Assembly: GCF_001083785.1 (NCBI RefSeq)
Contig: NZ_LAVL01000040.1
Coordinates: forward strand, 1-63,924
From: Nonomuraea sp. SBT364
GTDB lineage: Bacteria > Actinomycetota > Actinomycetes > Streptosporangiales > Streptosporangiaceae
Direction of reading: 5' to 3'
DNA length: 63,924 bases
Shown here piece after piece: positions 58,173 to 63,924 of this stretch. Position 1 is the first letter of the stretch. Every line of letters starts with the position of its first letter. A program made the position numbers and the translations under genes. A model generated the notes under the pieces. That model was not told the origin of the DNA. It searched no databases and was given only the letters and a program-made list of their open reading frames with translations.

Positions 58173-58988
58173 ATGACTGTCCTCCAGACCCTGCGCGCGG
58201 AGCTCACCGAGGCGACTTCCGGACTGCTCGCCACGGCCGCCTCCCTGTCCGACGCCGACGTCGCCGCCCCCTCCCGCCTGCCCGGCTGGTCGCGGGGCCA
58301 CGTCCTCACGCATCTCGCCAGGAACGCCGACAGCCACGTCAACCTCCTCACCTGGGCACGCACCGGCGTCCCCACCCCCCAGTACCCGGACCTGCGGGCA
58401 CGGACGGCCGGCATCGAGGCCGGCGCCCACCGGCCCGCCGCCGGGCAGCTCGCCGACCTGCGCGAGAGCGCCGCCCGGCTGGACGCCGCCGTCGACGCAC
58501 TCCCGGAGGCCGCGTGGCGGGCCCAGGTCGGCGGCCTGCGCCCGCCGCACCACCCCGCCTGGTACGTCCTGGTACGGCGCCTTCGCGAGCTGGGCATGCA
58601 CCACGTCGACCTGGGCGCCGGCTACGGCCCGGCCGACTGGCCCGAGACGTTCGTCCGCCGGGAGCTGCACGACTGCCTGCGCACCTGGCCGTACGACCGG
58701 AGCACGGTGAGCGCGGTGAGGCTTCTCGCCCCCGCCGATCCGGCGGCTTCGCGGCCGGGTGAGGACGGCCCGGGTGAGGACGGCAGGGCCTCCGAGTGGC
58801 GGGAGCTCGGGGACGGGCCGATGGTCGAGGGCACGCCGGTGGACGTGCTGGCCTGGCTGACCGGCCGCTCGGCAGGCGAGGGGGTTAAGGTGGTGCCCGG
58901 GGGGCGGGCCTGCCCGCCGCCACCGCCGTGGCTGACCACGACCGCCCCCGCTGACCTGCCCGCGACGCCCCCGAAGGACTACCCATGA
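58173..58988 (+). CDS. Maleylpyruvate isomerase-family mycothiol-dependent (DinB-like) enzyme
   Basis: 271 aa. The MDMPI/DinB N-domain has SRLPGWSRGHVLTHLARNADS near residue 45 with metal-ligand His positions, and LGMHHVDLGAGYGP holds another His. The C-terminal part (WRELGDGPMVEGTPVDVLAWLTGR) is the MDMPI C-domain. Such proteins use mycothiol as cofactor. ATG 58173 is chosen; GTG 58155 and ATG 58158 also lie in frame. Its ATGA overlap with the next gene suggests a shared pathway. Confidence 0.85.
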   Translation: MTVLQTLRAELTEATSGLLATAASLSDADVAAPSRLPGWSRGHVLTHLARNADSHVNLLTWARTGVPTPQYPDLRARTAGIEAGAHRPAAGQLADLRESAARLDAAVDALPEAAWRAQVGGLRPPHHPAWYVLVRRLRELGMHHVDLGAGYGPADWPETFVRRELHDCLRTWPYDRSTVSAVRLLAPADPAASRPGEDGPGEDGRASEWRELGDGPMVEGTPVDVLAWLTGRSAGEGVKVVPGGRACPPPPPWLTTTAPADLPATPPKDYP

Positions 58989-59641
58989 CCTACACCGGCG
59001 ACGTCCAGGTAGGCGGCCCCGCCGACGTGCGGGAGCTGCCCGATCTGACGATCTGCAAGCTCGCCGTCGGCCCCTACGACAACAACGCCTATCTGCTGCG
59101 CTGCACCGAGACGGGTGACGGCCTGCTCATCGACGCGGCGGCCGAGCCCGACCGGCTGCTGGCCCTCGTCGCCGACCGGCCGATCAGCGCGATCGTCACC
59201 ACCCACCAGCACGGCGACCACTGGCAGGCGCTGGAGCAGGTGAGCAAGGTGACGGGCGCCAAGGTGCTGGCCCATCCGCTGGACGCCCCCGGCCTGCCGG
59301 TCCCGGCCGACCGCCTGGTCGACGACGGCGACCGCATCGCCGTCGGCGTCGTCACGGTCGAGGTGATCCACCTGCGCGGCCACACGCCCGGCTCGATCGC
59401 CCTGCTGTACGACGCCGGCGGGCGGGACAAGCACCTGTTCACCGGTGACTCCCTGTTCCCCGGCGGCGTCGGCAACACCTGGAAGGACCCGGCCCGCTTC
59501 GAGCAGCTCTACACCGACGTGGTGGAGCGCGTCTTCGACCGGCTGCCCGACGAGACCTGGGTCTACCCGGGCCACGGCAAGGACACCACGCTGGGCGCCG
59601 AGCGTCCCTCCCTGCCCGAGTGGAAGGCCCGCGGCTGGTAG
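58985..59641 (+). CDS. MBL-fold (glyoxalase II-like) metallohydrolase
   Basis: 218 aa. Zinc motif THQHGDHWQAL, with further ligands in LRGHTPGS, FTGDSLFPGG and YPGHGKDTTLG. The fold and size fit glyoxalase II or mycothiol-thioester hydrolases. Coupled to the mycothiol-type gene by ATGA overlap, so a mycothiol conjugate or thioester is a sensible substrate guess. Clearly not a beta-lactamase: no signal peptide. Confidence 0.88.
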   Translation: MTYTGDVQVGGPADVRELPDLTICKLAVGPYDNNAYLLRCTETGDGLLIDAAAEPDRLLALVADRPISAIVTTHQHGDHWQALEQVSKVTGAKVLAHPLDAPGLPVPADRLVDDGDRIAVGVVTVEVIHLRGHTPGSIALLYDAGGRDKHLFTGDSLFPGGVGNTWKDPARFEQLYTDVVERVFDRLPDETWVYPGHGKDTTLGAERPSLPEWKARGW

Positions 59642-59659
59642 CGGGGCGAGGGGGGCCGG

Positions 59660-59923
59660 TCAGCGGCGTGACAGGACGCGGATGATGCGTTCGGCCGCGG
59701 GCACCGGTTCGTCGGCCTGCCCGACCAGCTCGCCCCAGGACCAGCGGTAGAACCACCCGTCCGGCAGCGGCACGCAGTCGACGGTCTCGGCCAGCAGCGC
59801 GGTGTCGGGGTCGCTGACCCGCAGCACGGGCGGGTCGGCCCGCAGCGTCGCGGTCAGTCCGCGCCGCTCCAGCTCGGCAGCCAGTTTGCCGAGGAAGTAC
59901 GTGCGCGTGTGCTCGACCGCCAT
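59660..59923 (-). CDS. Small hypothetical protein
   Basis: 87 aa, no family recognised. It begins HTRTYFLGKLAAELERRG and contains a short Trp-rich core (LPDGWFYRWSWGELVG). Codon use and the clean stop (TGA) are normal. Start ATG 59923; the terminator of pssA lies in its leader. It converges on the MBL gene with an 18-bp gap. Confidence 0.72.
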   Translation of the reverse strand: MAVEHTRTYFLGKLAAELERRGLTATLRADPPVLRVSDPDTALLAETVDCVPLPDGWFYRWSWGELVGQADEPVPAAERIIRVLSRR

Positions 59924-59941
59924 GGCTCCATCAAAACCGAA

Positions 59942-59973
59942 GGCGCCGGAAAAATCCCGCTATTTCCGGCGCC
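59942..59973 (-). terminator. Terminator hairpin downstream of pssA
   Basis: Perfect 11-bp inverted repeat GGCGCCGGAAA / TTTCCGGCGCC, loop 10 nt, followed on the minus strand by a CCTTCGGTTTTG run that supplies U residues. It starts 8 bp after the pssA stop. Confidence 0.85.
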
Positions 59974-59980
59974 ACTGGTG

Positions 59981-60802
59981 TCATTGCCCGATGCGGGAGG
60001 CCTCCCGCCGCAGTTCCCGCTTGTAGAAGAGCATGCGCAGCGGGATGGCGGCGACGAGCGCGATCTGCATGGTGGCGCCGATCTTGATCGGCAGGTCACC
60101 ACCTTCGGGCCAGGCGACCCAGAAGGTGAGGAACGCCACGTTCACCATGATCCACCCGAGGACCACGGCGGCGAGCTGTCCCTTGGGCTTGGGATACTCG
60201 ATCCGGCTGACCATCAGCCAGGCCACGCCCAGCACGGCCAGCAGGGACCAGATCCCCGGCTCGAACAGCAGCACGATCGAGATCACGGTCATCGCGCCCA
60301 TGGGGATCGGCAGTCCCATGAAGTCGCCGCTCTTGGTCTTGACGCAGGCGAAGCGCGCCAGCCGTACGACACCGGCGACGAGCACGGCCGCAGCGGCGCC
60401 CACCACCGCGAAGAACGGCACCTGATGCGTGAACCCGCCCCAGATCACGACCATGAACGCGGGCGCGAACCCGAAGCTGATCACGTCGGCCAGGTTGTCG
60501 AGCTCGGCGCCCATCGCCGAGGCGCGGAAGCGCCGCGCGACGAGCCCGTCGAACAGGTCGCAGGTGGCGCCGATGAGCAGCAGCACCACGGCCGTGGCGA
60601 AGTAGCTGGGCGCGGGCGTGAAGCTGCCGTCGTGCCGCAGCGCGTCGATGGCCGAGGCGGCCAGCACGCACACGGCCAGGAAGCCGCACAGCGCGTTGCC
60701 CAGGGACAGGGAATCGGCGGCGGACAGGCGGAACGCCTTGCCGACCGGGCCGCGAGGTTCTTCCTCTTCGGCCGGCCAGCCGCCGGCGTCAGCTGTGGTC
60801 AA
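59981..60802 (-). CDS. pssA: CDP-diacylglycerol-serine O-phosphatidyltransferase
   Basis: 273 aa, about 8 membrane helices. The CDP-alcohol motif is CDLFDGLVARRFRASAMGAELDNLAD near residue 80, i.e. D-G-x2-A-R-x8-G-x3-D-x3-D. It makes phosphatidylserine, the substrate of the psd product encoded upstream with a 14-bp overlap. TTG 60802 starts the gene; GGGGTGA lies seven bases upstream. Confidence 0.94.
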   Translation of the reverse strand: MTTADAGGWPAEEEEPRGPVGKAFRLSAADSLSLGNALCGFLAVCVLAASAIDALRHDGSFTPAPSYFATAVVLLLIGATCDLFDGLVARRFRASAMGAELDNLADVISFGFAPAFMVVIWGGFTHQVPFFAVVGAAAAVLVAGVVRLARFACVKTKSGDFMGLPIPMGAMTVISIVLLFEPGIWSLLAVLGVAWLMVSRIEYPKPKGQLAAVVLGWIMVNVAFLTFWVAWPEGGDLPIKIGATMQIALVAAIPLRMLFYKRELRREASRIGQ

Positions 60803-61430
60803 TTCTGGTCACCCCCGCAACCGTCTTCTCGCCCACGGAGACCGCGGGAGAGATCCCTTCGGGAAGGTAGATGTCGACCCTCGAACCGAACCTGATGAGC
60901 CCGATGCGCTCGGTCTGCGTGACCTTCGCGCCGGCGGTCAGGTAGGGCACGATCCTGCGCGCGACCGCGCCCGCGATCTGCACCATCTCGATGTCGCCGA
61001 GCGCGGTCTCGAAATGCCACACCACGCGCTCGTTCTGGTCGCTGTCCTTGTTGAAAGCCGGCAGGAAGCCACCTGGCACATGCTGCACGGAGGTGACATT
61101 TCCCGCAAGTGGCGCCCGGTTGACGTGGACGTTCAGCGGGCTCATGAAGATCGCCACACGGGTGCGGCCGTCCGGCCACGGGTCGACGCTCTGGACGACG
61201 CCGTCGGCCGGTGACAGGATCCGCCCCTCGCCCGGCCTGCGGTCGGGGTCGCGGAAGAACCAGAGCATCCCACCGGTGAGGGCGCCCAGCGGCACGGCCG
61301 CGAGCGCCCAGCGACGGTCCCGTCGCGCCAGCAGCGCGGTGGCGGCCGCCGCGGCCGCCGTCGGGAAGAGCCACGGGGAGACCCCGCGTGCGAGCCTGAC
61401 ACGGCCCGGCTTGGCAGAATCGACTGACAC
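60789..61430 (-). CDS. psd: Phosphatidylserine decarboxylase (short, pyruvoyl type)
   Basis: 213 aa. Two N-terminal hydrophobic helices, MLWFFRDPDRRPGEG near 55, SPADG and FMSPLNVHVNRAP blocks, and the self-cleavage site RFGSRVDIYLPEG where Ser183 becomes the pyruvoyl group. The short form is typical of actinobacteria. GTG 61430 is chosen with AAAGG six bases upstream; the frame is open to 61508. It pairs with pssA for phosphatidylethanolamine synthesis. Confidence 0.92.
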   Translation of the reverse strand: MSVDSAKPGRVRLARGVSPWLFPTAAAAAATALLARRDRRWALAAVPLGALTGGMLWFFRDPDRRPGEGRILSPADGVVQSVDPWPDGRTRVAIFMSPLNVHVNRAPLAGNVTSVQHVPGGFLPAFNKDSDQNERVVWHFETALGDIEMVQIAGAVARRIVPYLTAGAKVTQTERIGLIRFGSRVDIYLPEGISPAVSVGEKTVAGVTRIDHS

Positions 61431-61541
61431 GTACAACCTTTGGGTGGTTACTGGAACGGAAGCGCTTTGCCGTGATGGTACAGAACGCACAACTATGACA
61501 TGACGCAACTACACCAGCAAAGCGCCTCGAAGGCCTTTTTT

Positions 61542-62525
61542 CTAGACCTGCTCCGAGTGGGTTTCCTCGCTCTTGCGTGCGTCCATGCGGGCCTTGACCA
61601 GGCTCGCCACGGTGGTGATGACCATCGTGGCGCCGATGACCGACAGCGAAACCCAAATCGGGATCGCCGGAGCCCAGGAGAACCCGCTGTGGTGCAGAGC
61701 CTCCAAAATCAGCTTAACCCCGATGAAGCCCAGAATGAACGCCAACCCAAAACTGAGGTAGACCAGGCGCTGCAGCAGCCCGCCGAGCAGGAAGTAGAGC
61801 TGACGCAGCCCCATCAGGGCAAAGGCGTTGGCGGTGAAGACGATGAACGGGTCGGTGGTCAGCCCGAAGATCGCCGGAATCGAGTCGAGCGCGAACAGCA
61901 GGTCGGTGCTGCCGATGGCGATCATGACGATCAGCATCGGCGTGACCAGGCGCTTGCCGTCGATCTTGACGGTGACCTTGGAGCCGACGTAGCCGTCGGT
62001 GGTGGGGAAGGCCCGGCGCACCCAGCGGAGCAGGAAGTTCTCGGGCACCTCTTCCTCTTCGCCATGGATGCGCTGGCGGACGAGGTTGATCGCGGTGTAG
62101 ACGAGGAACGCGCCGAAGACGTAGAACAACCAGCCGAACTGCTCCAGCGCGGCGGCGCCGAGCGCGATGAAGATGCCCCGCATGACCAGCGCGAGCAGGA
62201 TGCCGACGAGCAGCACCTTGTGCTGGTACGCCTTCGGCACGGCGAACCTGCTCATGATGATGAAGAAGACGAACAGGTTGTCGACACTGAGGCTGTATTC
62301 GGTGATGTAGCCGGCGAAGAACTCCCCGGCCTTCTCCGGCCCCGTCGTCACCCAGAGGATCACCCCGAAGATCACGGCCAGCGTGATGTAGAAGGTGACC
62401 CAGAATCCCGCCTGGCGCATCGAGAACTCGCGGGCTTCACCGCGGTCGACGATCCACAGGTCGATGGCCAGGACGAGCAGGAGCCCGCCGATCACGACGA
62501 TCCAGGCCCACAAAGGTTCGCTCAC
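61542..62525 (-). CDS. TerC-family membrane protein (probable Mn exporter)
   Basis: 327 aa, seven to nine helices. Family blocks: YSLSVDNLFVFFIIMSRF and STDLLFALDSIPAIFGLTTDPFIVFTANAFALMGLR, with conserved Asp residues in helices. Alx/MntP-like TerC members export manganese and insert with metalloenzyme maturation. A yybP-ykoY riboswitch precedes it, which supports Mn handling. GTG 62525 with GGAGG nine bases upstream. Not linked to other tellurite genes. Confidence 0.92.
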   Translation of the reverse strand: MSEPLWAWIVVIGGLLLVLAIDLWIVDRGEAREFSMRQAGFWVTFYITLAVIFGVILWVTTGPEKAGEFFAGYITEYSLSVDNLFVFFIIMSRFAVPKAYQHKVLLVGILLALVMRGIFIALGAAALEQFGWLFYVFGAFLVYTAINLVRQRIHGEEEEVPENFLLRWVRRAFPTTDGYVGSKVTVKIDGKRLVTPMLIVMIAIGSTDLLFALDSIPAIFGLTTDPFIVFTANAFALMGLRQLYFLLGGLLQRLVYLSFGLAFILGFIGVKLILEALHHSGFSWAPAIPIWVSLSVIGATMVITTVASLVKARMDARKSEETHSEQV

Positions 62526-62534
62526 GTTGTATTA

Positions 62535-62564
62535 CCTCCGGCATACACGTCAGAACGCCGGAGG
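62535..62564 (-). promoter_or_regulatory. Predicted expression platform of the Mn riboswitch
   Basis: CCTCCGGC (62564-62557, P1 3' strand) can pair with GCCGGAGG (62542-62535), which contains the terC ribosome-binding site GGAGG. When P1 forms with Mn bound, the site is free; otherwise it is sequestered. Perfect 8-bp stem, 14-nt loop. Confidence 0.75.
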
Positions 62565-62666
62565 TCTCTCCCGCCCGCCGGGCATGCGGACCGGCAGCCC
62601 CGGGGGCCCCGTGGAGCGGGACTGCACCGTGATGACGAGGCTGCCGCGAAGGGATACTCCCCTCCC
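62560..62666 (-). ncRNA. yybP-ykoY manganese riboswitch in the terC leader
   Basis: The minus-strand leader holds the class hallmarks: GGGGAGTA following GGGAGG, the GTCATCACGGTGC segment, a G/C-rich variable arm and the closing GGGAGAGACCTCC. P1 pairs GGGAGG (62666-62661) with CCTCC (62564-62560). In this class Mn2+ binding stabilises P1 and turns expression on. It is placed directly upstream of terC, its usual gene partner. Exact boundaries are approximate. Confidence 0.85.
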
Positions 62667-62707
62667 TTAACGCACGCAGTATACGAGAACGCGAAAGCCT
62701 CACCTAA

Positions 62708-63802
62708 TCATCCCTGTGCTGGTGACGGATCGTAGACGTCCAGCACGGCCCGGACCGCCTCGTCCTCTCCCGGCAGCTCGGCGCCACGCCGGGCCGCCGC
62801 CGCCGCCCGCCCGGCCGCCACCGCCGGATCGGTGATCACCTCGCGTACGGCCGCGCGCAGGGCGGTCACGTCACCGTAGGGCACGAGCGCGCCGGCGTCG
62901 CCGACCAGGTCCGGGATGCCGCCGACGGCCGTCGCGACCACCGGGCGGCCGGCCATGAGGGTCTCGCTGAGGCTGAGCGGCTGGCCCTCCCACCGGCTGG
63001 GCCACACCGCGACGGCGGCGGCGGCCAGCAGGTCGGGCACGTCGTCGCGGTTGCCCAGCAGCATGACGGGCAGCCGCTCACGGTCGATCCGGCGTTGCAG
63101 CGCCTCCCGCAGCGGCCCCTCCCCGGCGATCACGAACAGCGGCCGCGGCCCGGTCCACGGCCCGGCGGCGACGTCGAGCAGGCTCTCCAGGCCCTTCTGC
63201 TGGGCGAGCCGGGCGATCGTGAGCACGACGGGCCGCTCCCCGGCCCCCAGTTCGGCGCGCACCTCGGCGGCCGTCCGCCCGGCAGGCCGCGGCACCGGGG
63301 CGGGCACCACCGCGGGCCGCACGTCGCGCGCCCCCAGGGCCCGCATCCGCTCCCCGAGGTCGGGCGAGACGACCAGCACCTGGTCGGCCAGGCGCGCGAC
63401 GATCCGCTCCAGCGTCCCGTACACCACCCCGACGGCCCCGCCCGCGGTGAGCGCGTTGTGCAGCGTCACGACCAGGCGAGGCCGTGTGCCGGCCCGGGGC
63501 ACGGCGAGCCCGAGGGCGGCCAGGGCGCCGGCGCGCAGGCCGTGCGCGTGCACGACGTCCGCCCCCCGGGTCAGCCGCCCGGCGGCGAGCACCGCCCGCG
63601 CGTCGGCGAACGGCCGGGGCCGGTCGGTGACGGCCACCTCCGCGAACCGCACCCCGGCCTCCCGGAACGCGAACCGCTCCTCGACCTCACGCGGCGCCGC
63701 CACCAGCACCCGGTGGCCGCCCCGCACCAGCCCACCGGCCAGCATCCGCACATGCCGCCCGGTGCCGCCGGACGTGGTGCCCAGCACGAACGCCACCCGC
63801 AC
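62708..63802 (-). CDS. Glycosyltransferase family 4 (GT-B)
   Basis: 364 aa from GTG 63802. GT4 features: VLGTTSGGTGRHVRMLAGGL glycine-rich N-domain, VVHAHGLRAGALAALG, IARLAQQKGLESLLD and the donor-site E-x7-E region SRWEGQPLSLSETLMAG. Substrate unknown; probably cell-wall or exopolysaccharide. GGAGGA lies six bases before GTG 63802; an upstream GTG at 63820 overlaps the preceding stop as GTGA and adds six residues. It is downstream of a truncated membrane protein gene. Confidence 0.88.
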   Translation of the reverse strand: MRVAFVLGTTSGGTGRHVRMLAGGLVRGGHRVLVAAPREVEERFAFREAGVRFAEVAVTDRPRPFADARAVLAAGRLTRGADVVHAHGLRAGALAALGLAVPRAGTRPRLVVTLHNALTAGGAVGVVYGTLERIVARLADQVLVVSPDLGERMRALGARDVRPAVVPAPVPRPAGRTAAEVRAELGAGERPVVLTIARLAQQKGLESLLDVAAGPWTGPRPLFVIAGEGPLREALQRRIDRERLPVMLLGNRDDVPDLLAAAAVAVWPSRWEGQPLSLSETLMAGRPVVATAVGGIPDLVGDAGALVPYGDVTALRAAVREVITDPAVAAGRAAAAARRGAELPGEDEAVRAVLDVYDPSPAQG

Positions 63803-63816
63803 AGCCGTTCCTCCGC

Positions 63817-63924
63817 TCACTCGCCCCGCCGCCTCAGGATCGCGGCCACGGCCCCGGCGTCCGCCCGGTCCACCAGCGCCACGACGCCCCCTCCCACCGC
63901 CAGCGCCACCACGGCCGCCAGCAG
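63817..63924 (-). CDS. Membrane protein C-terminus (5' truncated by window edge)
   Basis: Only the last 35 codons are present: a hydrophobic helix (LLAAVVALAVGGGVVALVDR) then ADAGAVAAILRRRGE and a TGA stop overlapping the possible glycosyltransferase start. Next to a GT4 gene, a MurJ/polysaccharide flippase or an O-antigen ligase would be plausible, but the fragment is too short to say. Confidence 0.5.
   Translation of the reverse strand: MLAAVVALAVGGGVVALVDRADAGAVAAILRRRGE

Noticed and set aside
61542..62525. Tellurite-resistance function for the TerC protein
   Set aside because: No terB/terD/terZ neighbours, and the upstream Mn riboswitch points to metal export; the TerC name is only a family label.

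Overview
The window reads as chromosomal DNA of a high-GC, morphologically complex actinomycete. WhiA, RbpA, OpcA, a mycothiol-type DinB enzyme, a SufR-led suf operon, heavy GTG/TTG start usage and four-base ATGA/GTGA gene overlaps all point to Actinobacteria. The protein style suggests Streptosporangiaceae, perhaps Nonomuraea-like; that placement is an impression and not a measurement. No IS element, prophage, CRISPR array, rRNA or tRNA was seen, and most of the window is ordinary core chromosome with a few accessory metabolic blocks.

Layout. 1-2.9 kb: 3' end of a DUF3558-like protein, then a DEAD-box RNA helicase with a long RG-rich tail. 2.9-9.4 kb: a complete, translationally coupled Fe-S assembly operon sufR-B-D-(Rieske ferredoxin)-C-S-U-T, with a SufR-type operator and an iron-box-like site upstream. 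9.4-14.6 kb: transporters (Bcr/CflA efflux, ABC-2 pair, MFS, EamA). 14.6-21.9 kb: an eight-gene hydroxyproline/proline catabolic operon ending in its own GntR/FCD regulator. 22-26 kb: ctaA, a DUF218 protein, a PrsW protease and ctaB. 26.2-32.8 kb: pentose phosphate operon tkt-tal-zwf-opcA-pgl. 32.9-40.5 kb: adenosine deaminase, a methyltransferase, a coiled-coil orphan, a stand-alone ClpC N-domain protein, an ACT-GNAT acetyltransferase, an FAD oxidoreductase and a YtcJ-type amidohydrolase. 40.5-49.9 kb: the conserved rbpA, secG-tpiA-pgk-gap and whiA-yvcK-rapZ-uvrC blocks. 49.9-53.8 kb: three Rieske-type lipoproteins in tandem, a PhoX-like Tat protein and an SGNH hydrolase. 53.8-63.9 kb: a PucR regulator, uvrA, a mycothiol-type enzyme with an MBL hydrolase, psd-pssA, a TerC transporter behind a yybP-ykoY (manganese) riboswitch, and a glycosyltransferase next to a truncated membrane-protein gene.

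The most informative non-coding signals are: the SufR-like palindrome over the sufR start codon; the iron box inside the neighbouring stop codon; a palindrome in front of the hydroxyproline operon; a 15-bp duplication that doubles a start codon in that operon; a dre-like (DasR/HutC-type) site in front of gap; and the Mn riboswitch, whose P1 strand can alternatively pair with the terC ribosome-binding site. No overtly new defence or mobile system was found. The least explained loci are the ClpN-only/coiled-coil/ACT-GNAT neighbourhood and the triple Rieske lipoprotein array.
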